Shown one piece after another: positions 29,956 through 39,224 of a stretch of 64,000 nucleotides of DNA. Numbering within the stretch: the first letter of the stretch is position 1; every line of letters starts with the position of its first letter. The DNA comes from Aerococcus sp. (GTDB taxonomy: Bacteria > Bacillota > Bacilli > Lactobacillales > Aerococcaceae). The notes beneath the pieces are model-generated. The model was given only the letters and a program-made list of their open reading frames with translations. It was not told the DNA's origin and did no database searches. A program made the translations under genes and the position numbers. The stretch is from positions 161,806-225,805 of the forward strand of contig JAUMZE010000004.1 in assembly GCA_030528285.1 (NCBI GenBank), written 5' to 3'.

Positions 29956-30791
29956 ATGTCTGAGAAGGATTTTACTATGCAAAAGAAAATCACTGGTTTC
30001 ATTATGATTGCTGCGATGCTTGTATTAGTCGCTTGTGGCAACCGCCAGACAGCTGAGCAATCAGGGGAATTTAATCGTTCAACTACGCAGACCATTGCAT
30101 CTGGGAAGCTTGAGGGAAAGAAGGACGCGGATTATCAATCAATCGAATAGCTCGGCATCCCCTACGCACAGGCTGAACGCTAGTGAGCACCCAAAGCCGT
30201 TGATCCATGGAAAGAGACATTGGAAGCCAAAACATATGGCGAAAAAGATATCCAGTTTTCTAATGGCAAGGTAGAGGGCAGTGAGAATGCATTGAATATC
30301 GATGTGGTGGGCCCTGATACCTATAAGAAAAAGCTACTGATGCTTGTTTTCTTGCATGGAGGGAACAACCAGACTGGTAGTGTCCAAGAAATCAAGGGCA
30401 ATACCTTCGTCAATGATATCGATGCGATTTATGTTTCAGTGAATTATCGTTTAGGTGCATTGGGCTTCAATCCGCTTGCTGCTATCAGACTGGTTCAGAT
30501 GAGGAACAATCCGGTAATTTTGCGCTGTTGGATATAGCTCAAGCGCTGGACTGGGTGAAGGAGAATATTGAGACATTCGGAGGCGATAAGGAAAATGAGG
30601 TTTTGTCAGTCTCCGCAACGAAAGATCAAAAAGCGATCAAAGCAACAACCGACAATGAAACGACCGCAGATATTTTAGAGAAGATGCAAGCAGATACCCA
30701 TTTAACCCAAGTACTGAAGCAGGATTTGAAAAGCCATGTGCGTCATGGACGTTGGTTCTCCAAACCGATCGATGAACAAAACAAAGAATAA
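29956..30791 (+). pseudogene. Broken type B carboxylesterase lipoprotein
   Basis: The start encodes a lipoprotein signal (MIAAMLVLVACGN, lipobox LVAC). After a stop at 30148 and another at 30181 the sequence continues as a carboxylesterase: LVFLHGGNNQTGS (oxyanion-hole region), IYVSVNYRLGALGF, then in another frame LDIAQALDWVKENIETFGGDKEN. The expected GESAGG nucleophile region and most of the catalytic domain are missing directly after that point. What follows is the protein's extreme C-terminus. Two stops, one shift and a large internal deletion make it dead. Confidence 0.85.
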
Positions 30792-30804
30792 AGAGGTGAT
30801 TCTA

Positions 30805-31323
30805 TTGAAAACATATGCCAGCAAAGAAGAATTGAAGGCAGCCATTGATAAGAGTTTCAAGAAATATATTGCGGAGTTCGAGGCCATTCCTGAAGCGTTG
30901 AAAGACCAGCGCGTGGAGGAGGTGGACCGCACGCCCGCTGAGAATCTCTCATACCAAGTGGGGTGGACGACTCTGCTCTTGAAATGGGAAGCTGATGAGC
31001 GGCAGGGACTGGCTGTCAATACGCCCTCCGATGATTTTAAATGGAACCAGCTGGGAGACCTCTATCAGTGGTTTACAGACACCTATGCGCATTTGTCCTT
31101 GGCAGAACTTGAGGTCAAGCTAACGGAGAATGTCAGAGCGATCAATGAGATGATAGATTCGTTTACAGAGGACGAGTTGTTCAAACCTCATCAGCGGCAG
31201 TGGGCGGATGATGCGACAAAAACAGCGACATGGGAGGTCTATAAATTTATCCATGTAAATACCGTCGCACCGTTTGGGACATTCCGGACCAAAATCAGGA
31301 AATGGAAGAAGTTAGCGTTGTAA
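30805..31323 (+). CDS. ClbS/DfsB family four-helix protein
   Basis: A 172-residue member of the ClbS/DfsB (DUF1706) family, a DinB-like helical bundle. The enterobacterial member ClbS hydrolyses the cyclopropane of colibactin, but most Gram-positive members have unknown function. The family motifs NLSYQVGWTTLLLKWE and WEVYKFIHVNTVAPFGTFRTKIRKW are present. I choose the TTG at 30805 with GAGGTG six bases upstream. The frame is open back through ATG codons inside the dead esterase, but those lack a ribosome site. Confidence 0.78.
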   Translation: MKTYASKEELKAAIDKSFKKYIAEFEAIPEALKDQRVEEVDRTPAENLSYQVGWTTLLLKWEADERQGLAVNTPSDDFKWNQLGDLYQWFTDTYAHLSLAELEVKLTENVRAINEMIDSFTEDELFKPHQRQWADDATKTATWEVYKFIHVNTVAPFGTFRTKIRKWKKLAL

Positions 31324-31370
31324 CAAGTGATAAGTGAGCAACAAGAAATCGGAGCAAAGAAAGCTAATCT

Positions 31371-31399
31371 TTGCATATTATTGTTTGCTTAACTATAAT
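31371..31399 (+). promoter_or_regulatory. Sigma-A promoter of the ABC-F gene
   Basis: TTGCAT (31371-31376) and TATAAT (31394-31399) are 17 bases apart. Transcription would start near 31406, about 180 bases before the gene, giving a long leader. Confidence 0.7.
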
Positions 31400-31426
31400 A
31401 AGAATAATATCAGTGAAAACGAGGTA

Positions 31427-31526
31427 AAAAAGACATGGTAGTTCTTAACTAAGCAGCTGAGTGAATGATTCCTAATCAAGGGATTCGTATGCACTCAGAC
31501 ACTTGGTGAGAGCGCTATGTCTTTTT
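31427..31526 (+). promoter_or_regulatory. Attenuator-like leader of the ABC-F gene
   Basis: aaaaagacat at 31427-31436 is exactly complementary to atgtcttttt at 31517-31526. They close a structure with an inner ctgagtg/cactcag hairpin and a T-run at the 3' side. The first arm overlaps the start codon of a six-codon frame. A ribosome on that frame would open the outer stem. This layout is typical of transcription attenuation in antibiotic-induced ABC-F genes, and here it is inferred from sequence only. Confidence 0.55.
31435..31452 (+). CDS. Putative leader peptide (MVVLN) of the ABC-F gene
   Basis: ATG with GAGGT nine bases upstream encodes five residues and a stop. It lies between the promoter and the attenuator-like 3' arm. 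Too short to support by composition; context is the only argument. Confidence 0.4.
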   Translation: MVVLN

Positions 31527-31586
31527 GTGTACACATATTTGGCTCAGCGTGTTAAAGAGGATGGGGCAGTGAAGGAGGATAGAAAA

Positions 31587-33119
31587 ATGGAAGTGATCAA
31601 ATTAATGGATGTGTCGAAAGTCATTCAGGGGTGTCCACTGTTTCACATTGACCAAGCAGTCGTTAATACCGGCGATAAGATCGGACTCATCGGTAAGAAC
31701 GGCACAGGCAAATCCACCTTGTTAAAGATGATAGTGGGTCTAGATGCTGAGTATCAGGGACAAATTCACATGAATCGGTCGTTTGCCTATCTGCCACAGA
31801 TGAAGGTGAAATCTCAAGAGTCAGGGGGTGAACAAACCAAGCGCATGATAGAAGAGGTTTTGGCTGAGAGAGCAGACCTATTGATTCTGGATGAACCAAG
31901 CGCAAATTTGGATCAAGAGAACGTTCATTGGCTGATCCAGACGCTAGAGAACTATCCAGGTACGCTGATCGTGGTCTCGCATGATCGCTCGTTATTGAAT
32001 CAAGTAGTGAACCAAATCTGGGCACTCGAGCAAGGGCAATTAAACCAGTATGTAGGGACTTACGAAGATTATCATATAGCAAAGCGGCAGGAAAGAGAAA
32101 GTCAGGTGGTTGCTTATGCGAATTACAATAAGAAGGTCCATCAATTAAAAGCAGAAGCAAAGAAGCGAAACGAGCATGCTAAAAGGTTTAAACAGCAGAA
32201 AAAGAATCAATCCGCTTCGGACTATAAGGTGAACGGATATGCAGGAAAATATGACGGCCATCAAAAGAGCATCGCAAAGTCTGCTAAAGCACTAGAGAAG
32301 CGCATTGAGCAATTGGAAAAAGTAGAGCGACCACCCAAAGCCCTTCATTATACATTTAAGGCTGTAGGAAATTTGAGTGATCATCACAATCAGACCTTGA
32401 TTCATTTAAAGAAGGGGAAAGTTCGCCAGGGGAAGCACTGGTTGTTTACTTTTCCTGAGTTCACCCTGAAAGGCGGGGAGAAGATATCTCTAGAAGGCCC
32501 TAATCAAGCGGGAAAAACCACTTTTTTAAGGCAACTATTTAATCAAACACTTCCAGGATACTACAAGCCAGATCTGAGTATCGGTTATTTTGCGCAGGAT
32601 TTTACAAACTTAGCGTTAGAGCAGAGTGTACTAGACAATGTCCAAAAATCAAGCTTACAATCAGATACGCTCATCCGTACTGTTTTAGCTTCCCTCGGTT
32701 TTTCCTCTCACAAATTAGGTGATTTGGTGCAGGAGTTGTCTGGAGGTGAACGGGTCCGTCTGTCCTTTGCAAAATTACTGTTGGGAGATTATCATTTATT
32801 GCTTTTGGATGAACCAACCAATTTTTTGGATCTGGGCACGTTGGAACAGGTAGAGAAGTTTATTTTGGAGCATCCAGCGGCAATTATTTTAGTCTCTCAT
32901 GACCAGGCGTTTATAGAACACACCGTACATAAACGTTATGTTATAGATAATCAGCGCTTGTTGTCGCCTGATTATCTGGATTATCCGGATAAGAAACAAG
33001 ATGAGATTGCTCTTTTGGAATTTCGTTTACAGCAGATGATCATGGATGAAGATGTGAGCTTGGATGAGATCAAACAGGTTCAAAAGCAGATGAAGCGATT
33101 GAAAGATAAATGGGATTGA
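31587..33119 (+). CDS. Vga/Vml-type ABC-F ribosomal protection protein
   Basis: A 510-residue soluble protein with two ATPase domains and no membrane segments, which binds the ribosomal E site and displaces antibiotics. Domain 1 has GKNGTGKS (about 38-45), a closely spaced SGGEQTKRM and LDEPSANLD. A long basic linker (about 165-265) follows, then domain 2 with GPNQAGKTT, IGYFAQDF, LSGGERVRLSFAK and LDEPTNFLD. The short first domain and the SLQSDTLIRTVLASLGF stretch resemble Vga(A), so lincosamide, streptogramin A and pleuromutilin protection is the likely spectrum. A self-regulatory role is possible. AAGGAGG precedes 31587. A T-run at about 33181 may belong to a weak terminator. Confidence 0.85.
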   Translation: MEVIKLMDVSKVIQGCPLFHIDQAVVNTGDKIGLIGKNGTGKSTLLKMIVGLDAEYQGQIHMNRSFAYLPQMKVKSQESGGEQTKRMIEEVLAERADLLILDEPSANLDQENVHWLIQTLENYPGTLIVVSHDRSLLNQVVNQIWALEQGQLNQYVGTYEDYHIAKRQERESQVVAYANYNKKVHQLKAEAKKRNEHAKRFKQQKKNQSASDYKVNGYAGKYDGHQKSIAKSAKALEKRIEQLEKVERPPKALHYTFKAVGNLSDHHNQTLIHLKKGKVRQGKHWLFTFPEFTLKGGEKISLEGPNQAGKTTFLRQLFNQTLPGYYKPDLSIGYFAQDFTNLALEQSVLDNVQKSSLQSDTLIRTVLASLGFSSHKLGDLVQELSGGERVRLSFAKLLLGDYHLLLLDEPTNFLDLGTLEQVEKFILEHPAAIILVSHDQAFIEHTVHKRYVIDNQRLLSPDYLDYPDKKQDEIALLEFRLQQMIMDEDVSLDEIKQVQKQMKRLKDKWD

Positions 33120-33286
33120 TGTTTTCTTCTCTTTTGTTCTCTTCCTTACATCGAACGCTATGTGGAAAGATCTCCGGGGCTTTTTTGATGGAATCCACTG
33201 TAATCGGATACACAACAGGAGGATCCTCTGTCTATTTTTGATGAAATCACGAACGAGTTAATAAGTCCAAAAAGGGTCTAAAAGTG

Positions 33287-33315
33287 TTGACAGGGCAATT
33301 TTTGAAATGTATAGT
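33287..33315 (+). promoter_or_regulatory. Sigma-A promoter of argG
   Basis: Consensus TTGACA and TATAGT are separated by 17 bases, 57 bases before the argG start. Bases around the -10 (tgtatagtcataac) weakly resemble an ArgR box with several mismatches. Confidence 0.8.
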
Positions 33316-33371
33316 CATAACCAATCTAATTGATGAAACTATAAAGCAAGTTGAGAAAAGAGAGAAATCCT

Positions 33372-34568
33372 ATGGCAAAAGAAAAAGTTATCCTCGCTTA
33401 TTCTGGTGGTCTTGATACGTCAGTTGCGATTACCTGGCTCAAGAAAGATTATGATGTGATTGCAGTTTGTATGGATGTTGGCGAAGGCAAAGACCTCGAT
33501 TTTATCCATGATAAGGCATTAAAAGTCGGCGCGGTGGAATCCTATGTCCTCGATATTAAGGACGAATTCGCAGATGAATATGTTCTCCCTGCACTCCAAG
33601 GACACGCTTACTATGAACAAAAATATCCACTCATCTCTGCGCTCAGTCGTCCTGTCATCTCCAAAAAATTAGTAGAACTCGCCCATCAAACGGAGGCTTC
33701 GACCATCGCGCATGGCTGCACTGGTAAGGGGAATGACCAAGTGCGCTTTGAGGTAGCGATTGCGGCGTTAGATCCTAGTTTGAAGGTGATTGCGCCTGTT
33801 CGTGAGTGGCATTGGTCACGCGAAGAAGAAATCGAGTATGCGAAGGAAAATGGCGTGCCCGTTCCTGCTGATTTCGACAGCCCATATTCCGTTGACCAGA
33901 ATCTCTGGGGACGTGCGAATGAATGTGGCGTGTTGGAAAATCCATGGAATCAAGCGCCAGAAGATGCCTTTGATATTACGACCGCTCCTGAAGAGGCACC
34001 AGACACCCCTGAATGCGTGGAGATCGAATTCAAGGAAGGTAAACCGGTTGCCCTCAACGGCGAAGCACTGAAACTCTCTGATCTCATTCAAAAGCTCAAT
34101 AAACTTGCTGGAAAACATGGCGTGGGCCGAATCGACCACGTAGAAAATCGTCTCGTTGGGATTAAGTCTCGTGAAATCTACGAATGTCCAGGTGCGATTG
34201 TGCTCCTCACTGCTCACAAGGAAATGGAAGATATTACCCTGGTTCGTGAAGTGTCTCATTTCAAACCAATTATCGAGAATGAATTATCGAATCTGATTTA
34301 TAATGCGCTCTGGTTCAGCCCAGCGACACAGGCATTAATTGCCTACATCAAGGAAACGCAGAAAGTCGTGAACGGGATTGCCAAAGTGAAATTATACAAA
34401 GGATCTGCTCAAGTTGTTGCTCGGAAGTCACCAAACTCGTTGTATGACGAGAACTTGGCCACCTACACCTCTGCAGATAGTTTCGACCAAGCAGCTGCAG
34501 TTGGTTTTATTAAGTTGTGGGGCCTCCCAACGCAGGTCAACGCACAAGTCAACAAACCAACATACTAA
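33372..34568 (+). CDS. argG: Argininosuccinate synthase
   Basis: ATP-dependent ligation of citrulline and aspartate, the penultimate step of arginine synthesis. The N-terminal PP-loop [12 protein letters not shown] (residues about 7-18), the [14 protein letters not shown] motif near 115 and the [12 protein letters not shown] motif near 175 are all intact. The 398-residue length is standard. I start at 33372 (MAKEK); a GAGAG stretch precedes it. A strong promoter lies upstream and argH downstream after a terminator, so the two genes may be partly uncoupled. No other arginine genes are in the window, so citrulline may come from elsewhere. Confidence 0.96.
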   Translation: MAKEKVILAYSGGLDTSVAITWLKKDYDVIAVCMDVGEGKDLDFIHDKALKVGAVESYVLDIKDEFADEYVLPALQGHAYYEQKYPLISALSRPVISKKLVELAHQTEASTIAHGCTGKGNDQVRFEVAIAALDPSLKVIAPVREWHWSREEEIEYAKENGVPVPADFDSPYSVDQNLWGRANECGVLENPWNQAPEDAFDITTAPEEAPDTPECVEIEFKEGKPVALNGEALKLSDLIQKLNKLAGKHGVGRIDHVENRLVGIKSREIYECPGAIVLLTAHKEMEDITLVREVSHFKPIIENELSNLIYNALWFSPATQALIAYIKETQKVVNGIAKVKLYKGSAQVVARKSPNSLYDENLATYTSADSFDQAAAVGFIKLWGLPTQVNAQVNKPTY

Positions 34569-34577
34569 TAAACGAAG

Positions 34578-34602
34578 AAAGCTAGAGAAATCTAGCTTTT
34601 TT
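34578..34602 (+). terminator. Rho-independent terminator after argG
   Basis: aaagctaga pairs with tctagcttt over a short loop and runs into TTTTTTC. It sits between argG and argH and may set their ratio. Confidence 0.85.
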
Positions 34603-34709
34603 CGTTAAAATCAAGAAAGAAGCATTCACTCAATCTATATCTTTTTATACCATAAAGGATAAAAACAGTAGTAGTAGACATCATCAATACGAAAAGAAAG
34701 AGAATGACT

Positions 34710-36104
34710 ATGAGCAACAACGAAAATCATAAATTATGGGGTGGCCGGTTCGAAGCGGGCCTGGAAAAATGGGTGGAGGAGTTCGGTGCCTCGATCTCGT
34801 TTGACCAGAAGATGGCAACGTTCGATATTAAGGGGTCCATCGCTCATGTGACGATGCTCGGTGAAACGGGGATCATCCAACCAGACGAAGCCAGTCAGAT
34901 CAAGCAAGGACTGGAAGAATTATTAGCGGAGTATGAAGCAGGCCACCTCCATTTCGATGTGTCAAACGAGGACATTCATATGAATATTGAGAGCCTCCTG
35001 ACTGAAAAAATTGGGCCCGTCGCTGGTAAATTACATACCGCGCGCTCCCGAAACGACCAGGTGGCAACAGACATGCATCTGTATCTGAAAGCTCAATTAA
35101 GTGTCGTGATTGGGAAGTTAGCGCCTCTCCGTGAAACGCTGGTGGACTTAGCGGAAGAACATGTGCACACCATTATGCCGGGATACACACACCTGCAGCA
35201 TGCACAACCGATTTCATTTGGACATCATCTTATGGCGTACTACAACATGTTCACGCGTGACAGCGAGCGGTTTGCCTTCAATATGAAGCATGCCGATCTC
35301 TCCCCGCTCGGAGCGGCAGCGTTGGCGGGGACGACTTTTCCGATTGACCGTGATCGGACAGCGGAACTGATGGGATTTGAGAAACCGTACAGTAACTCAT
35401 TGGACGCTGTGTCAGACCGTGATTTTATCCTGGAATTTCTGAGTAACAGCGCCATGTTGATGATGCATATGAGTCGGATGTGCGAGGAGATTGTGAGCTG
35501 GTGTTCCAACGAGTATCAATTCATCACGCTCTCAGACACATTCTCAACCGGATCATCCATCATGCCTCAGAAGAAAAATCCCGATATGGCGGAACTTATT
35601 CGCGGCAAGTCCGGACGCGTCTATGGGGATCTGTTTGGATTATTGACCGTGATGAAATCCCTGCCACTCGCCTATAACAAGGATCTGCAGGAGGATAAAG
35701 AGGGGATGTTTGATGCCGCGGAAACCATCACCGTCGCGATCGATATCCTGGCAGGTATGCTGAAAACCATGACCGTTAACGAAGAGCATATGGCCCATTC
35801 CACCGAAAAAGACTTCTCGAACGCCACGGAACTCGCAGATTATCTGGCGAAGAAAGGACTCCCATTCCGCCAGGCACATGAGATTGTGGGACACCTCGTT
35901 TTGGAATGCACGAAGAAGGGCTGTTATCTCCAGGATGTGCCGCTCGAGCGCTACCAGGAAATATCCGATTTAATTGAAGCAGATATTTATGACACATTGA
36001 AATCTCATACCGCTGTGGAGCGTCGCCATTCGCTCGGCAGTACCGGCTTTGATCAGGTTGAATGGCAAATTAAAACAGCCAAAGAACAACTAAAAGCAGA
36101 GTAA
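34710..36104 (+). CDS. argH: Argininosuccinate lyase
   Basis: Cleaves argininosuccinate to arginine and fumarate, completing the pathway begun by argG. The 464-residue protein belongs to the fumarase/aspartase superfamily. It starts with [10 protein letters not shown], and the signature loop [12 protein letters not shown] with the catalytic serine lies near residue 287. [12 protein letters not shown] and the histidine of [12 protein letters not shown] are also present. An ATG six bases earlier (34704) is an alternative start. The ribosome site is purine-rich but weak. Confidence 0.95.
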   Translation: MSNNENHKLWGGRFEAGLEKWVEEFGASISFDQKMATFDIKGSIAHVTMLGETGIIQPDEASQIKQGLEELLAEYEAGHLHFDVSNEDIHMNIESLLTEKIGPVAGKLHTARSRNDQVATDMHLYLKAQLSVVIGKLAPLRETLVDLAEEHVHTIMPGYTHLQHAQPISFGHHLMAYYNMFTRDSERFAFNMKHADLSPLGAAALAGTTFPIDRDRTAELMGFEKPYSNSLDAVSDRDFILEFLSNSAMLMMHMSRMCEEIVSWCSNEYQFITLSDTFSTGSSIMPQKKNPDMAELIRGKSGRVYGDLFGLLTVMKSLPLAYNKDLQEDKEGMFDAAETITVAIDILAGMLKTMTVNEEHMAHSTEKDFSNATELADYLAKKGLPFRQAHEIVGHLVLECTKKGCYLQDVPLERYQEISDLIEADIYDTLKSHTAVERRHSLGSTGFDQVEWQIKTAKEQLKAE

Positions 36105-36110
36105 CAGAGG

Positions 36111-36150
36111 CCCCAAGAGTCAGCACAAGCATCGACTCTTGGGGGCATTT
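36111..36150 (+). terminator. Rho-independent terminator after argH
   Basis: An 11-base-pair GC-rich stem, ccccaagagtc with gactcttgggg, is followed by GCATTTT. Confidence 0.85.
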
Positions 36151-36163
36151 TGGTGGGGAGAAT

Positions 36164-36367
36164 TTATAGAGAGAAGTATTCGTCATGAAGAAGCGCCTGT
36201 TTTAGCTCAGACACTGAAGAATATGTAGGTGTATCAGGATCCTTAGAGACTCTTCTTGCTTCAGCGATCGCATTTAAGGTTTCCTCATTTTGCCCGCCAC
36301 TGAGATAGAATAAGGCCATTAAAGGAAATAAAATCAATTTTTTATTATAGAGAGCACGGCAGAACAA
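36164..36367 (-). pseudogene. C-terminal remnant of a RelB/DinJ-type antitoxin
   Basis: Read on the minus strand, the second half (NEETLNAIAEARRVSKDP followed by YSSVSELKQAL) has the typical C-terminus of RelB/DinJ antitoxins, which wraps around the toxin. The preceding ALYNKKLILFPL looks like the end of the ribbon-helix-helix domain (normally FLKQVVYxKKIPF). The DNA-binding start is gone. The other end abuts the SDR remnant on the opposite strand, and no RelE/YafQ toxin frame is adjacent. It is probably an orphan relic. Confidence 0.55.
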
Positions 36368-36380
36368 GGAGGAAGTAGAT

Positions 36381-37147
36381 GTGAAACTATATTATTACAG
36401 GTGGGAACTCTGGACTCGGGTTAAAGACAGCTAAGCGGATCGTTCGTTTGGATCATCATGTGATTTTGGCGTGCCGCAATGTGGACAAGGGAAATGCAGC
36501 GGCTGAAGCCATCATTTCAGAAACGGGCTCTGACAACCTGGAAGTGTGGTAGCTGGATCTGGCGTCGTTGGCATCAGTCCGTCAGTTTGTAGAGGGTTTG
36601 GATAGCATGTCCATTGATGGCCTCGACAATAATGCGGGAATTTCCGGCATGAAGCAGGGCGTGAGTCAGGATGGGTAAGATATCGTCTGACATGCACAAC
36701 CCGCCATATTTCGATCTCGAGTGGCAGGGGGTGGAGAATCTCGTTCATCTAGATGCAGGCATGATGGATAAACGCTACTATTATTCCAAGCTCTGCAATC
36801 TATATTTCACCCATAAGTTAAATCGCCAACTGCAGGCTCGGGGCAGATCATTGACAGTGAGTGCGCTTAATCCGGGGTTCATGGGAGACACGAATCTGGC
36901 AGGCGGCAATATGACACCTGAATGCATTGCAGAGGTTAAACGCACCGTGCCGGATCGCTTTGGGGATTTGAATGCCTCCGCCCAGGCTGCTACAGAGATT
37001 CTCACCAAGGATGTCTTTATTTCTTCTGATGCAAAATACTATGACCGCAGCATTCACGTAGCTAACTCCTCCACCCTCTCCTATTCAGTGGAGAACGCCC
37101 GGGAGTTGTGGGATGAGAGTATGAAGTTGGTGGGGATGGAAGAGTAG
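36381..37147 (+). pseudogene. Broken short-chain dehydrogenase/reductase
   Basis: Behind AAGGAGG, a GTG opens a gene whose frame shifts after two codons. The shifted frame reads the nucleotide-binding ITGGNSGLGLKTAKR, CRNVDKG and, after a TAG at 36550, LDLASLASVRQF and LDNNAGISGM. An internal deletion near 36675 removes the strand and helix before the catalytic region. The final frame has RYYYSKLCNLYFTH with the Tyr and Lys, and the usual SALNPGFMGDTNL. It resembles protochlorophyllide reductase-like SDRs. It is non-functional. Confidence 0.85.
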
Positions 37148-37209
37148 AAGCGAACTGCTTTTTGTGTGGAGCGATTATAGATCTTTGGTGTTTTTATTAT
37201 TTTCATAAC

Positions 37210-37247
37210 AAAAATCCGTTACAACAGCAGCGTAGCGGATTTTCTGG
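37210..37247 (+). terminator. Hairpin terminator after the SDR remnant
   Basis: aaaatccgtta pairs with tagcggatttt, with a 12-base loop and a four-T tail. A-runs on the other side would let it act on both strands. Confidence 0.65.
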
Positions 37248-37550
37248 ATATGAATTTAAATAAGGAGGAAACGATTCATGGTTGTCATTACTTGATTAGT
37301 CAGCAATCGAGTAACCGCTTCCACATATAATATAATCTTTTTTGATAGAGGTGTCAACTGTTATTTAATATTTTAGGCTATATGATACCTCAATTTATTC
37401 TCATCCTGCGAAAATTTAAGACCACCAGGGTACCGCTTCCTTCCGCCACTTCTGGAAATTAAGAGGTGAGAGCGGATACAAAAAGCCGTCAGTCGCATGC
37501 AAAAATATGTTAAGATATGAACGATGAAAATGTGGAAGGATGAACAGAGA
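37248..37550. other. Spacer before nagB with an aborted start
   Basis: At 37262-37268 a perfect AAGGAGG is followed nine bases later by ATG (37278) and only five codons (MVVIT), then TGA. This looks like the start of a deleted gene or a leader. No other gene is seen. The nagB promoter must lie here, but I cannot place it firmly. Confidence 0.4.
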
Positions 37551-38255
37551 ATGGAAGTAAAAACTTTTAAAACCAAAGAAGAAGCATCTAACGCAGCGTT
37601 TCAAGAATTCCAAGCGCTTCTTGATGCAGGTGGGGGTGTTTTCGGACTCGCCACGGGATCCACGCCGCTCGCTCTATATGAGTTACTGACGCGTTCGGAT
37701 GCGATCGATTTTTCCAACTCGGAATCTATCAATCTCGATGAATATCGCGGGTTGGCAGCTGATCACCCACAAAGTTATAATTATTTCATGCACCAACATC
37801 TATTTAACCAGAAACCATTCCGTCATTCCTATCTTCTAGATGGCACGAATCAAGATGCAGAGTCAGAAACAGCGCATTTTGAACAGATTATCCAGGAGCA
37901 TCCGATTGACCTACAGCTACTGGGCATCGGAGAGAATGGGCACATTGGTTTCAACGAACCAGGGAGTGCGTTTGATTCACAGACGCGGGTGGTGGATTTG
38001 ACGCCATCGACCATTGCCGCCAATCAGCGTTTCTTTGATTCCGAGGAGGAGGTCCCACGCCAGGCCTACAGTATGGGCATCGGCTCCATTCTCAAAGCGA
38101 AGAAGATTGTGTTGATGGCGTTTGGCGAGAAAAAAGCCGAAGCCGTTTACCAGATGATTTATGGACCACAGACGGAAAAAGTTCCTGCGAGCGCACTGCA
38201 GACGCATGAGGATGTCTTGGTTCTATTAGATGAAGGCGCAGCATCATTGTTATAG
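37551..38255 (+). CDS. nagB: Glucosamine-6-phosphate deaminase
   Basis: Converts glucosamine-6-phosphate to fructose-6-phosphate and ammonia, the entry of amino sugars into glycolysis. The 234-residue length is that of the Gram-positive, non-allosteric form. Motifs include GLATGSTPLALYE near residue 35, SINLDEYRGL and GIGENGHIGFNEPGS near 130. GGAAGGA lies ten bases before the ATG at 37551; the frame opens 27 bases earlier. It precedes a fructokinase and manA, so three routes to fructose-6-phosphate lie together. Confidence 0.93.
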   Translation: MEVKTFKTKEEASNAAFQEFQALLDAGGGVFGLATGSTPLALYELLTRSDAIDFSNSESINLDEYRGLAADHPQSYNYFMHQHLFNQKPFRHSYLLDGTNQDAESETAHFEQIIQEHPIDLQLLGIGENGHIGFNEPGSAFDSQTRVVDLTPSTIAANQRFFDSEEEVPRQAYSMGIGSILKAKKIVLMAFGEKKAEAVYQMIYGPQTEKVPASALQTHEDVLVLLDEGAASLL

Positions 38256-38270
38256 TGGAGGGATATTATC

Positions 38271-39137
38271 ATGTATGGAGCGATTGAAGCGGGCGGAACG
38301 AAATTCGTTTGTGCGGTCGGTGATGATGAATTAAAGATTGTGGATCGGGTAAGTTTCCCAACGACCAAACCCGCTGAAACATTAATGAAGACGATCAACT
38401 TCTTTCAGCAATATGACATTAAGGCACTGGGGATTGGGTCATTTGGGCCGATCGATGTGAATGAATCCTCAAAGACGTATGGTTACGTGACCTCAACGCC
38501 AAAAGAGGGCTGGAAAGATTATGATTTCCTCGGTGTGCTGAAGGAAGACCTCGATGTGCCGATGTATTGGACGACGGATGTGAACGCGGCAGGTTATGGT
38601 GAATACCAAGCCGGTGCTGCCAAAGACAATCAAAGTTGCCTCTATCTCACGGTGGGGACGGGGGTTGGCGGTGGTTATATTAATCATGGCGAGATTCTCC
38701 AAGGTTTTACGCATCCAGAAATGGGACATATTCTCCTCACCAAGGCACCAGGCGACGAGACAAAAGGTTGCTGCGCATTCCATCATGATCACTGTCTCGA
38801 GGGATTAGCGAGTGGGACGGCGATTACGACCCGCACCGGTAAGAAAGGAATTGAACTTACGAGTGATGATCCAAATTGGGAGTATGTTGCAGATTACTTG
38901 GCACAGGCTTGCATGAGCTTCACCTTGACCCTCTCCCCAGAAAAAATCATTCTCGGTGGGGGAGTGATGAAACAACCACAGCTCTTACCGAAGATCAAAG
39001 AAAAATTACTCGAAAAGATGAATGGTTACTCCACGATGCCAGATATCGAAACCTACATCCAAACACCAGGACTCGGCGACAATGCGGGTGTGACCGGGGC
39101 ATTGTATCTTGCTAAAATCAAAACACAAGAAGCATAA
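38271..39137 (+). CDS. scrK: Fructokinase (ROK family)
   Basis: A 288-residue ATP-dependent sugar kinase of the ROK family, most like fructokinases of lactic acid bacteria. The phosphate-binding start MYGAIEAGGTKFVCAVG, the GIGSFGPID loop, the LTVGTGVGGG region and the zinc-binding HPEMGHI...CCAFHHDHCLEGLASG cluster are visible. GGAGGG precedes the ATG, 15 bases after nagB. It likely phosphorylates fructose, possibly mannose. Confidence 0.9.
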   Translation: MYGAIEAGGTKFVCAVGDDELKIVDRVSFPTTKPAETLMKTINFFQQYDIKALGIGSFGPIDVNESSKTYGYVTSTPKEGWKDYDFLGVLKEDLDVPMYWTTDVNAAGYGEYQAGAAKDNQSCLYLTVGTGVGGGYINHGEILQGFTHPEMGHILLTKAPGDETKGCCAFHHDHCLEGLASGTAITTRTGKKGIELTSDDPNWEYVADYLAQACMSFTLTLSPEKIILGGGVMKQPQLLPKIKEKLLEKMNGYSTMPDIETYIQTPGLGDNAGVTGALYLAKIKTQEA

Positions 39138-39158
39138 AACCACAGTAACAACAAGATC

Positions 39159-39205
39159 AGCGACGACACACAACAGACGCCTGTCATGAGTGGCCGTCGC
39201 TTTTT
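39159..39205 (+). terminator. Partial terminator between fructokinase and manA
   Basis: agcgacg pairs with cgtcgct over a long loop, with TTTTT after it. The manA ribosome site lies just downstream. Confidence 0.6.
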
Positions 39206-39224
39206 CGATAAAGGAGGTAATCGT

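Noticed and set aside
33300-33325. An ArgR box at the argG promoter
   Set aside because: Four of the fixed positions of the ARG consensus fail; chance resemblance in an AT-rich -10 region is more likely.
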